Source of the DNA: Thiolapillus brandeum
Lineage (GTDB): Bacteria; Pseudomonadota; Gammaproteobacteria; Chromatiales; Chromatiaceae
Reading direction: 5' to 3'
Assembly: GCA_011051425.1 (NCBI GenBank)
Contig: DRLF01000217.1
Coordinates: 1 to 5,188, forward strand
DNA: 5,188 nt
This document shows, piece after piece, positions 1 through 5,188 of this stretch (positions are counted from its first letter, which is position 1; every line of letters starts with the position of its first letter). A program made the position numbers and the translations under genes. The notes under the pieces are model-generated. The model did no database searches. It had not been told where the DNA came from and saw only the letters and a list, made by a program, of their open reading frames with translations.

Positions 1-1291
1 AATAGGCGCCCGTACCCACCCGTCCCATACCGGCAATCAGTATTTCCGCACCACCCAGGTCCGGGGGTACATCCACCGGCAGGCGGGTTTTTGACTGAAA
101 ACGGTACAAGCGGGACTCCAGCTTCACATAAAATCCGTGCGCATAGGAATTGATGACGGCAGCAATCACAAAACTGAAAGTCAGTGCCAGCGCGATGATA
201 ACCAGCCATTCCTGCTGCAGCCATCCTGTCCCGACGGCCATCGCACTGACGATCAGTCCGAATTCACTGTAGCTCGACAGTTCCATACTGCTCAGAAAAG
301 AGGTTCTGGCCCGCAGCCGGAAACGCGTGAGAACAAAAAACCACAGCAGGGACTTCAGCGGCAGTATCAGCACGGTCAGAAGCACCGCAATCAGGACATC
401 ATCCGCTTCGGGAAAGGTCGCAATACCAATCTGCAGAAAAAATCCCACCAGGAAGAGATCCTTGAAGCGCAGCAGTGAGCGTGCCAGCTCATTGGTCTTG
501 GGCTGACCACCCAGCAGTGCACCGAAAACCAGGGCACCGAGGCCGTCTTTCATGCCCGTCAGGGTAAACAGCTCCCCCCCGCCGATGGCCATGACCAGGC
601 CAAACAGCACCAGCAGCTCACCATGGCCGGCATGTTCCAGGATCTTGTTGAGCACGGGCCGCAGCAACGGCAGCAGCAGCAGAGCCAAGGCCCAGAGGCC
701 GGGCATCTTTCCCGTCGCCGCAGCCAGAAAGATCACGGCAATGATGTCCTGTATGACCAGAATACCGATGCTGACCTGTCCATGGCGGGTTTTCATCTCT
801 CCCCGGTCTTCCAGGATCTTCACCGCAAACACCGTGCTGCTGAAGCTAAGAGCGAAGGCAATCACCGCCGCCGATTTCCAGTCCAGCCCGCCGAACCAGG
901 CCAGGCCCACTACACCGCCGAGGATGATGAAGCCGCTCACGAAGAGCACAGTGAGCGTCATATGGACGCAGGCCGAACCCCACACTTCCGGCACCAGCAG
1001 GCTGCGCAGGCGCAGTTTCAGACCGATGGTGAACAGCAGCAGCAACACACCCAGGTCAGCCATTTCCTGCAGGACTTCACCACCTTGCACACCCAGGGCA
1101 TGCAGCGCAAAACCGGCCAGGAGAAAGCCCACCAGTGGTGGCAAATACACCTGTCTGGCAAGCAATCCCAGTATGAGCGCGATCAACAACCAGAGTGGAT
1201 CCAAAACAGCATTCCTGTAGTCAAAGCCAGACAACATAGTGCCATCGGGAAAAATCCACAAGCCTTTGACCGCGATCAAGACACGCGCCAT
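1..1291 (-). CDS. Kef-type CPA2 monovalent cation/proton antiporter, partial (3' end outside window)
   Basis: Reading the minus strand from an ATG at 1291 gives 430 open codons running off the left edge. The product is strongly hydrophobic, with many predicted membrane helices between about residues 30 and 385. Visible family features are the early segment PPLVGFLLAGFALHALG, the helix DLGVLLLLFTIGLKL near residue 80, an SSTVFAVKIL stretch near 150, and a Gln-Asp pair in VIQDIIAV near 181. That pair matches the conserved ion-translocation position of Kef-like CPA2 transporters. The last visible residues, EILIAGMGRVGTG, form a GxGxxG nucleotide-binding loop that opens a TrkA-N/RCK domain, as in KefB, KefC and YbaL. 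By family it should exchange K+ or Na+ for H+ across the inner membrane, gated by a cytoplasmic Rossmann domain; the ion is not shown. No good Shine-Dalgarno precedes 1291. An in-frame ATG at 1237 (residue 19) is an alternative start that keeps every helix. A run of seven C at 574-580 lies inside the gene, but the frame is intact. Confidence 0.9.
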   Translation of the reverse strand, partial: MARVLIAVKGLWIFPDGTMLSGFDYRNAVLDPLWLLIALILGLLARQVYLPPLVGFLLAGFALHALGVQGGEVLQEMADLGVLLLLFTIGLKLRLRSLLVPEVWGSACVHMTLTVLFVSGFIILGGVVGLAWFGGLDWKSAAVIAFALSFSSTVFAVKILEDRGEMKTRHGQVSIGILVIQDIIAVIFLAAATGKMPGLWALALLLLPLLRPVLNKILEHAGHGELLVLFGLVMAIGGGELFTLTGMKDGLGALVFGALLGGQPKTNELARSLLRFKDLFLVGFFLQIGIATFPEADDVLIAVLLTVLILPLKSLLWFFVLTRFRLRARTSFLSSMELSSYSEFGLIVSAMAVGTGWLQQEWLVIIALALTFSFVIAAVINSYAHGFYVKLESRLYRFQSKTRLPVDVPPDLGGAEILIAGMGRVGTGAY

Positions 1292-1337
1292 GGACTGGTA
1301 GCATAATATAAATGTAGTAGAAACATTAACTTGAATT
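1292..1337. promoter_or_regulatory. AT-rich divergent promoter region between the antiporter and sulfur globule-like genes
   Basis: This short gap separates two divergently transcribed genes and is much more AT-rich than its surroundings. On the plus strand, CATAAT (1302-1307) and TATAAA (1307-1312) each match a sigma70 -10 box at five of six positions. On the minus strand, TATTAT (1308-1303) is an equally good -10 candidate for the antiporter. None has a convincing -35 box at the right distance, so exact start sites cannot be assigned. Promoter placement here is inferred from the gene arrangement and base composition. Confidence 0.35.
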
Positions 1338-1342
1338 GGAGG
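1338..1342 (+). promoter_or_regulatory. Ribosome binding site of the sulfur globule-like gene
   Basis: GGAGG lies 8 nt upstream of the ATG at 1351. It fixes that ATG as the start. A TTG five codons earlier, at 1336, is in frame but overlaps this site, so it would have no ribosome binding site of its own. Confidence 0.8.
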
Positions 1343-1350
1343 AAAGTAAG

Positions 1351-1695
1351 ATGAAATCAACCAAAAACATTTTACTGGCTGCAGTTCTTGCTGGTGGTAC
1401 GCTCATGGCTGGCTCTGCCAATGCGTGGTTTGGTGGATGGGCGCCATGGAACTGGTTCGATGATGACGACTGGTATGACTACCCGCCACCCTGGTACTAC
1501 GGCGGTTATCCAGGATATGGCTATCCTGCTTATGGCTATGGCGTACCTTATGGGTATGGTGCCCCCTATGGTTACGCGCCTTATGGTTATGGCGGTGGTT
1601 ATCCTTATAGTGGCGGCTACGGTTATCCTTATGGACCGACCCAGGCTCCACAGAACACACAGCCCGCACCGAGCACAAATACACCCAGCAGATAG
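1351..1695 (+). CDS. Sulfur globule-like protein, Gly/Tyr/Pro/Trp-rich, Sec-exported
   Basis: The 114-residue product opens with a classic Sec signal peptide: lysines at 2 and 5, a hydrophobic core, and a SANA cleavage site after residue 25. The predicted 89-residue mature protein has 20 Tyr, 19 Gly, 16 Pro and 6 Trp and no Cys. It starts with a Trp-rich segment (W26, W30, W33, W35), then four consecutive Asp (37-40). Repeating YGYG and PYGY units fill residues 49-95, and the tail is Pro/Thr/Gln-rich. This architecture matches the sulfur globule proteins (SgpA/B/C) of Allochromatium vinosum and relatives. Those are secreted structural proteins that coat sulfur deposits during sulfide or thiosulfate oxidation. 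The assignment rests on signal peptide, size, composition and the WxxW start, so a different Gly/Tyr-rich envelope protein remains possible. The gene has a strong ribosome binding site, is divergent from the antiporter and is followed by a hairpin, so it is probably monocistronic. Confidence 0.8.
   Translation: MKSTKNILLAAVLAGGTLMAGSANAWFGGWAPWNWFDDDDWYDYPPPWYYGGYPGYGYPAYGYGVPYGYGAPYGYAPYGYGGGYPYSGGYGYPYGPTQAPQNTQPAPSTNTPSR
1495..1635 (+). repeat. Degenerate Gly-Tyr-Pro coding repeats in the sulfur globule-like gene
   Basis: Codons 49-95 consist of imperfect short units ending in Tyr-Gly or Tyr-Pro, such as YGYGVP, YGYGAP, YGYAP and YGYGGG. At DNA level the motifs TATGG and TTATG recur throughout. 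Units vary in length and third-position bases differ, which suggests an old low-complexity expansion under protein-level selection rather than a recent tandem duplication. Confidence 0.7.
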
Positions 1696-1718
1696 TCCTG
1701 CTGTTGCAAAAACCTGAA

Positions 1719-1747
1719 CCGGCATACCTCCAAGCGGGGTATGCCGG
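1719..1747 (+). terminator. Hairpin after the sulfur globule-like gene, probable terminator without a clear U-tract
   Basis: CCGGCATACC (1719-1728) and GGTATGCCGG (1738-1747) form a perfect 10-bp stem around a 9-nt spacer, starting 24 nt after the stop codon. Two further pairs could close the loop to 5 nt. Only a weak GGTTT follows at 1758-1762, so canonical Rho-independent termination is not certain. The hairpin could also protect the 3' end of an abundant mRNA. Its position favours ending transcription before the DsrE-like gene. Confidence 0.55.
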
Positions 1748-1841
1748 CACACGTCTCGGTTTAGACGTACATCCCCCCTGCCCCCACCCGGGAAATTGCA
1801 CATTGTGGCACTTCCGTTCTCCCTGTAACCCATAAGAACAA

Positions 1842-1860
1842 TGCGCCTCGACAGGGCGCA
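1842..1860. repeat. Short inverted repeat overlapping the DsrE-like gene promoter
   Basis: TGCGCC (1842-1847) and GGCGCA (1855-1860) are perfect 6-bp arms around a 7-nt centre that contains the putative -35 box. The placement suits an operator or a small hairpin. No known regulator site is recognised, and arms this short and GC-rich can arise by chance. Confidence 0.35.
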
Positions 1861-1876
1861 CGCTTCGGGTAATAAT
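1848..1876 (+). promoter_or_regulatory. Putative sigma70 promoter of the DsrE-like gene
   Basis: TCGACA (1848-1853) matches the -35 consensus at five of six positions. Exactly 17 nt later, AATAAT (1871-1876) matches the -10 consensus at five of six. Transcription would begin near 1883, leaving a leader of only about 16 nt that carries the ribosome binding site at its very 5' end. It gives the gene its own expression signal separate from the upstream gene. Confidence 0.45.
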
Positions 1877-1882
1877 CGGATG

Positions 1883-1889
1883 AAGGAGG
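1883..1889 (+). promoter_or_regulatory. Ribosome binding site of the DsrE-like gene
   Basis: AAGGAGG lies 9 nt upstream of the ATG at 1899. It is a near-perfect complement to the 16S rRNA 3' end and supports this start. Confidence 0.8.
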
Positions 1890-1898
1890 AGTAACACT

Positions 1899-2372
1899 AT
1901 GCACAAGCCATTCAACCGCCGTCGTTTCATGCAATGGCTGCTCGCCACTAGCAGCGTTTCCCTGTTGGGCCCGGTCAGCGCCCACCATACCGAAACCCAT
2001 TTCGAAGAAGATTCCACCCACCATATCGTTTATCAGCTGAACAAGGCCGATCCCAAGTACATATCCCATATCCTGTTTTCTGCGGGCGAACTGCTGCGCA
2101 AGTATGGCGACGACATTGAAATCATCATCGCCGTCTATGCCGAAGGCATCCACCTGCTGGGTAAGCGGCCCAAGCGCCCCATCCCTTTGGAACTGCAGCA
2201 GAAGGCCTCTTCTCTCGCCGCTTACGGCGTCGCCTTCCATGCCTGCGGCAACACCCTGAAGTCTGTACACTGGACCAAGAAAGACCTGCTGGACTTCGCC
2301 AAGGAAGTACCCATCGGCGTGGAAGACATCATGCTGCTGCAGGAAAAAGGCTTCTCCTATATTTCCTGGTGA
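1899..2372 (+). CDS. Exported DsrE-like sulfur-relay family protein
   Basis: The 157-residue product begins with a twin-arginine style signal: NRRRFMQ at residues 6-12, a hydrophobic stretch, and a VSA cleavage site after residue 28. The mature part has the alpha/beta pattern of DsrE/DsrF-like proteins: HHIVYQLN (first strand), a helix near 54-68, then DIEIIIAVYAEGIHLL (second strand). A hydrophobic segment follows and leads to ACGNTLK at 115-121. C116 is the only cysteine and sits where DsrE-like families carry their conserved, often persulfide-bearing, cysteine. The family moves sulfane sulfur in the cytoplasm (DsrEFH, TusBCD). Exported single-domain members are less understood, so a periplasmic sulfur-handling role is inferred. 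An alternative is a DsrE-fold protein without sulfur transfer activity. It lies 203 bp after the sulfur globule-like gene on the same strand. Its stop codon falls inside the first copy of a tandem repeat. Confidence 0.85.
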   Translation: MHKPFNRRRFMQWLLATSSVSLLGPVSAHHTETHFEEDSTHHIVYQLNKADPKYISHILFSAGELLRKYGDDIEIIIAVYAEGIHLLGKRPKRPIPLELQQKASSLAAYGVAFHACGNTLKSVHWTKKDLLDFAKEVPIGVEDIMLLQEKGFSYISW

Positions 2373-2376
2373 TTGA

Positions 2377-2450
2377 TGCGGTTCGTGCCTCACCGCATCC
2401 TACCGCGCTCACCCCGCCCAGGCGTAGGATGCGGTAACACAGAAACCGCA
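2377..2450. repeat. Large palindrome in copy 1, possible bidirectional terminator or REP-like element
   Basis: The outer arms TGCGGTT (2377-2383) and AACCGCA (2444-2450) enclose perfect 12-bp inner arms, ACCGCATCCTAC (2392-2403) and GTAGGATGCGGT (2424-2435). About 22 of 27 positions pair around a 20-nt loop. It starts 5 nt after the DsrE-like stop codon. Lying between convergent genes, it could end or stabilise transcripts in both directions. No T-run follows on either strand, so canonical intrinsic termination is not supported. The GTAGGATGCGGT arm resembles short palindromic repeats scattered between genes in many proteobacteria, an impression from memory rather than a search. Confidence 0.75.
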
Positions 2451-2462
2451 CCGTCCCGGCGT

Positions 2463-2498
2463 TCAATGAAAATCCCGTGAATGCACCTGCAACTCCTC
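2463..2498 (-). pseudogene. Duplicated fossil of the dnaE2 3' end (last 12 codons)
   Basis: Read on the minus strand, this stretch encodes EELQVHSRDFH and a TGA stop. The polymerase ends GELQVHSRDFH. The last nine codons, from CAG to TGA, are identical in DNA. The only differences upstream are GGG to GAG and a silent TTA to TTG. It has no start codon and is too short to function, so it is a by-product of the tandem duplication. Confidence 0.85.
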
Positions 2499-2501
2499 AA
2501 A

Positions 2502-2635
2502 GTGATCGATGCGGTTCGTGCCTCACCGCATCCTACCGCACTCACCCACCCTGCCCAGGCGCAGGGTGCGGTGACGCAGGAACCGCACCATCCCGACGTT
2601 CAATGAAAATCCCGTGAATGCACCTGTAACTCCCC
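2502..2635. repeat. Tandem intergenic repeat, copy 2 (134 bp)
   Basis: This copy begins GTGATCGATGCGG, so it keeps the bases that form the DsrE-like stop codon in copy 1. It ends inside the true dnaE2 coding sequence, covering its last 12 codons including the stop. The extra 4 nt relative to copy 1 lie in the palindrome loop, near 2548-2552. Confidence 0.92.
2510..2587. repeat. Large palindrome in copy 2, with an alternative inner hairpin
   Basis: Arms 2510-2530 and 2567-2587 pair at 19 of 21 positions, better than the outer part of copy 1. The inner stem continues to 2536/2561 with one G-T wobble and one mismatch. A competing hairpin, CACCCTGC (2547-2554) with GCAGGGTG (2561-2568) around a 6-nt loop, is perfect over 8 bp and absent from copy 1. 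It was created by the extra loop bases together with changes in the right arm. The palindrome begins 12 nt past the dnaE2 stop codon on the minus strand. Confidence 0.75.
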
Positions 2636-5188
2636 CAGCAGGTGGCTGTAATCGTACAGGCGGCGCACGATCAGGTGCTGCACCCCGTCGGCGCGCTGGA
2701 TTTCCGCCCACACGCCCAGCAGCCTTGCACTCAAAAGGATTCTGCGCTGCCGCTCTGCCAGGTGACGCCAGATGATCAGATTGAGCACCCCGGTTTCATC
2801 CTCCAGGGTGATGAACACCGCATTGCCCTTGCCGGGCCGCTGGCGCATGAGCACCAGCCCGGCGGCGCGCACCATCAGCCCGGCCTTGCGCCGTTTCACT
2901 TCCTCCGCCGGCACAAAGCGCAGTTCGCCCAGCGTTTCCCGCAGCAAAGAAAGGGGGTGCTGGCGCAGGCTGAGGCCCAGGTGGGCATAGTCCGCCAGCA
3001 CTTCTTCTGCCACACCGGGATGCGGCAGTCCCGGCTGCACTTCCCGAGGCTGCGCCTGCTTCAACAGCGGCAAAGGTGATTCCACCGCTGCCACCGACCA
3101 GTTGGCCAGGTGCCGGTTCTGTTCCAGGGAATGCAGGGCATCCGCCGCCGCCAGGGCCTTCAGGTCACCACGCTTCAGGCCGGCTCTGGCTGCCAGTTGC
3201 TGTACGTTTTCGAATGAACCCGTCTGCCGGGCCAGCACCAGGCGCCGGGCAGCCTGCTCGGACAGGCCTTTCACCAGGCGCAGCCCCAGACGCAGGTCTT
3301 TCCTTTCCAAAGTACAGTCCCAGTCACTGGCATTGACCTCCGCCGGCAGCACCCCGACACCGTGTTCCCGGGCATCGCGCACCAGCTGCGCCGGGGCATA
3401 GAAGCCCATGGGCTGGCTGTTGAGCAGCGCCATGACGAACACCGCCGGGTGATGGCACTTGATCCAGGCAGACACGTACACCAGCAGGGCAAAGCTGGCG
3501 GCATGGGACTCGGGAAAACCGTAATCACCGAAACCCTGGATCTGGCGGAAGATTCGCCGGGCATATTCCTCGGCATAACCCCGCTCGCGCATGCCGGCCA
3601 TGAGCTTGCGCTCCCACACGTCCATGCCGCCCCGGCGCTTCCAGGCTGCCATGGAACGGCGGATCTGGTCCGCCTCCCCCGGCGTGAAGCCCGCCGCCAC
3701 CATGGTGAGCCTGATCACCTGTTCCTGGAAGATGGGCACACCCAGGGTGCGTTCCAGCACGGCTTTCACGTCATCCGAAGGATAGTCCACCGGCTCCAGG
3801 CCCTGGCGGCGGCGCAGATAGGGATGCACCATGTCACCCTGTATGGGACCGGGGCGCATGATGGCCACTTCCACCACCAGGTCGTAGAAATGTTTCGGCC
3901 GCAGGCGCGGCAGCATGGACATCTGGGCACGGGATTCGACCTGGAACACCCCCACCGTATCGGCCTGGCACAACATGGCATACACCCGGGGATCTTCCGC
4001 GGGAATATCCTGCAGGCGCAGGTTCAGCTCCGCCAGCGCCCGGCGAATGGCGCTGAGCATGCCCAGGGCCAGCACATCCACCTTGAGCAGCCCCAGGGCT
4101 TCCAGGTCGTCCTTGTCCCACTGGATGATGGTGCGCTCGGGCATGGCGGCATTCTCCACCGGCACCAGCTCCTCCAGCCCGCCCCGGCTGATGACGAACC
4201 CACCCACATGCTGGGAGAGATGCCGCGGGAATCCCAGCAGCCCGTTGCTCAGCCACAACAGCCGGCGAATGCGCGGGTTGTCCGGATCGAAACCCGCCTC
4301 TTTCAGCCACTCACCCTGCACTTCCCCCCGGCTGCGCCAGCCGGAGGCCGCCTGCACCAGCTGTTCGATCTGCTGCAGGGACAGGCCCAGGGCCTTGCCC
4401 GTGTCCCGCAGGGCGCTCCTGGGGCGATAGGTGATCACCGTGGCCGCCAGGGCAGCGCGGTCGCGGCCGTATTTGCGGTAGATGTACTGGATGACCTCTT
4501 CACGGCGCTCGTGCTCGAAGTCCACGTCGATGTCCGGCGGCTCGCCCCGCTCCCGGGAGATGAAGCGCTCGAACAGCAAATTCATGCGCGCCGGGTCCAC
4601 CTCGGTGATGCCCAGGCAGTAGCACACGGCGGAATTGGCGGCCGAGCCCCGGCCCTGGCAGAGAATATGCTGCCTGCGGGCAAAGGCCACGATATCCCAG
4701 ACGGTAAGAAAGTAGGCAGCATAGTCCAGCTCGTCTATCAGCCGCAGCTCATGTTCGATCTGCGCCTGCACCCTGTCCGGACAGCCTTCGGGCCAGCGCG
4801 CCTTTTTGCCCTTTTCCACCAGCTGCCGCAGGTAGTCCTGGGGCTGTACACCCGCCGGCGTGACATCATCGGGATAGTCGTAGCGCAACTCGTCCAGGGA
4901 GAAACGGCAGCGCCGGGCGATGTCCACGCTCTGCTGCAACAGCGATGGCGGGTAGAGTGACTGGAGATCTTCCAGGGCGCGCAAATGCCGTTCCCCGTTG
5001 AACAGGGCCCGGCTGCCCAGTTGCGCCAGGGTGCAGTGATGGCGAATGGCGGACAACAGGTCCCGCAGGGGACGCCGCGCCGGTACATGCATGCAGACAT
5101 TACCCGTGGCCACCAGCGGCAGGCCGTGTTTTTCTGCCGCTGCCTGCCATTGCTGTAGGTACTGCTCATCCCCGCCTTCCCGCAGCAG
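2600..5188 (-). CDS. dnaE2: Error-prone DNA polymerase III alpha-type, DnaE2/ImuC, partial (5' end outside window)
   Basis: The frame is open from the right edge to a TGA at 2602-2600, giving 862 residues. DnaE2 proteins are usually somewhat over 1,000 residues, so most of the N-terminal PHP domain is missing. In visible numbering, the C-family polymerase core carries GRGSAANS near 179-186 and the catalytic PDIDVDF with its Asp cluster near 218-224. KVDVLALGML near 370 supplies the third-aspartate region, and IMRPGPIQGD lies near 445. FGDYGFPESHAASFALL near 555-570 and FYAPAQLVRDAREHGV near 597-612 are also typical. A helix-hairpin-helix region (about 635-690) and an OB fold (about 770-840) follow, and the protein ends SRDFH as DnaE2 members do. 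In the family it performs damage-induced mutagenic translesion synthesis with ImuA and ImuB, usually encoded upstream and LexA-controlled. Those genes and any LexA box would lie outside the window. No frameshift or missing catalytic residue is visible. DnaE1 is less likely because of the OB-SRDFH ending and the lack of further C-terminal sequence. Confidence 0.95.
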   Translation of the reverse strand: MLREGGDEQYLQQWQAAAEKHGLPLVATGNVCMHVPARRPLRDLLSAIRHHCTLAQLGSRALFNGERHLRALEDLQSLYPPSLLQQSVDIARRCRFSLDELRYDYPDDVTPAGVQPQDYLRQLVEKGKKARWPEGCPDRVQAQIEHELRLIDELDYAAYFLTVWDIVAFARRQHILCQGRGSAANSAVCYCLGITEVDPARMNLLFERFISRERGEPPDIDVDFEHERREEVIQYIYRKYGRDRAALAATVITYRPRSALRDTGKALGLSLQQIEQLVQAASGWRSRGEVQGEWLKEAGFDPDNPRIRRLLWLSNGLLGFPRHLSQHVGGFVISRGGLEELVPVENAAMPERTIIQWDKDDLEALGLLKVDVLALGMLSAIRRALAELNLRLQDIPAEDPRVYAMLCQADTVGVFQVESRAQMSMLPRLRPKHFYDLVVEVAIMRPGPIQGDMVHPYLRRRQGLEPVDYPSDDVKAVLERTLGVPIFQEQVIRLTMVAAGFTPGEADQIRRSMAAWKRRGGMDVWERKLMAGMRERGYAEEYARRIFRQIQGFGDYGFPESHAASFALLVYVSAWIKCHHPAVFVMALLNSQPMGFYAPAQLVRDAREHGVGVLPAEVNASDWDCTLERKDLRLGLRLVKGLSEQAARRLVLARQTGSFENVQQLAARAGLKRGDLKALAAADALHSLEQNRHLANWSVAAVESPLPLLKQAQPREVQPGLPHPGVAEEVLADYAHLGLSLRQHPLSLLRETLGELRFVPAEEVKRRKAGLMVRAAGLVLMRQRPGKGNAVFITLEDETGVLNLIIWRHLAERQRRILLSARLLGVWAEIQRADGVQHLIVRRLYDYSHLLGELQVHSRDFH

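Larger units (their letters stand above)
2369..2498. repeat. Tandem intergenic repeat, copy 1 (130 bp)
   Basis: This copy starts at the last codon of the DsrE-like gene (GTGATTGATGCGG) and ends in a relic of the dnaE2 3' end. By hand alignment it matches copy 2 (2502-2635) at about 90%, with roughly 12 substitutions and one 4-nt length difference. Only three A residues separate the two copies. It contains a large palindrome at 2377-2450. Confidence 0.92.

Noticed and set aside
137..1306. Plus-strand open frames of 113, 222 and 227 codons
   Set aside because: They are shadows of the antiporter gene on the minus strand. Their products are low-complexity, polar and Gln/Arg/Ser-rich, whereas the minus-strand frame gives a coherent membrane protein with family motifs.
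1336..1350. TTG at 1336 as the start of the sulfur globule-like gene
   Set aside because: The added codons are themselves the Shine-Dalgarno region. The ATG at 1351 has correct spacing and yields a normal signal peptide.
1696..1898. A small RNA gene or riboswitch in the 203-bp gap
   Set aside because: Apart from the 10-bp hairpin, the short inverted repeat and the promoter, I see no recognisable aptamer core or conserved RNA structure.
1372..2393. Overlapping minus-strand open frames across the sulfur globule-like and DsrE-like genes
   Set aside because: They run through two genes with strong ribosome binding sites and export signals on the plus strand, and their products show no coherent fold or motif.
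2369..2635. CRISPR array
   Set aside because: There are only two units of about 130 bp in direct tandem with a 3-nt gap. No regular spacers exist, and the unit contains gene tails.
2369..2635. Insertion sequence or attachment site
   Set aside because: There is no transposase or integrase, no terminal inverted repeats bounding a unit and no tRNA target. Tandem duplication of native sequence explains the repeats better.
2523..2711. A 62-codon minus-strand open frame over repeat copy 2
   Set aside because: It overlaps the dnaE2 3' end out of frame and reads through the palindrome, giving an Arg/Gly-rich product typical of chance coding.
3362..4960. A 532-codon open frame on the plus strand, antisense to dnaE2, and shorter ones around it
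   Set aside because: It lies wholly opposite a clear polymerase gene with intact motifs. The translation is rich in His, Gln, Pro, Gly and Ala with no recognisable domain, as expected from GC-biased codons read backwards.

Overview
The window holds parts or all of four protein-coding genes and looks chromosomal. It most likely comes from a sulfur-oxidising gammaproteobacterium. The main pointer is a small exported protein, extremely rich in Gly, Tyr, Pro and Trp, that resembles the sulfur globule envelope proteins of purple and chemotrophic sulfur bacteria. It is followed by an exported DsrE-like protein. Moderately high GC coding bias and an ImuC/DnaE2-type polymerase fit the same group. Genus or species cannot be fixed from the sequence alone.

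Layout, left to right. (1) Positions 1-1291, minus strand: a Kef-type CPA2 monovalent cation/proton antiporter. The membrane domain is complete, and the gene leaves the window just after the glycine-rich start of a C-terminal Rossmann (TrkA-N/RCK) domain. (2) A short AT-rich gap, 1292-1350, divides it from a divergent gene. (3) 1351-1695, plus strand: a Sec-exported sulfur globule-like protein of 114 residues, followed by a perfect 10-bp hairpin. (4) A 203-bp gap, 1696-1898, holds that hairpin, a second small inverted repeat and a good sigma70-like promoter. (5) 1899-2372, plus strand: a Tat-exported DsrE-like protein with one cysteine. (6) 2373-2599: the convergent intergenic region, almost entirely made of two tandem ~130-bp direct repeats, each containing a large palindrome. 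(7) 2600-5188, minus strand: the C-terminal 862 residues of an error-prone DNA polymerase, DnaE2/ImuC. Its N-terminus lies beyond the right edge.

The sulfur globule-like and DsrE-like proteins are both predicted to be exported and lie head to tail, so a shared role in extracytoplasmic sulfur storage or transfer is a reasonable inference. They have separate expression signals and are probably not a tight operon. The antiporter and polymerase have no obvious functional link to them.

The most unusual structure is the tandem repeat between the two convergent genes. Its unit runs from the last bases of the DsrE-like gene, including the stop codon, through a palindrome and into the last 12 codons of dnaE2. 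The whole convergent intergenic region therefore appears to have been duplicated, leaving a fossil dnaE2 tail at 2463-2498.
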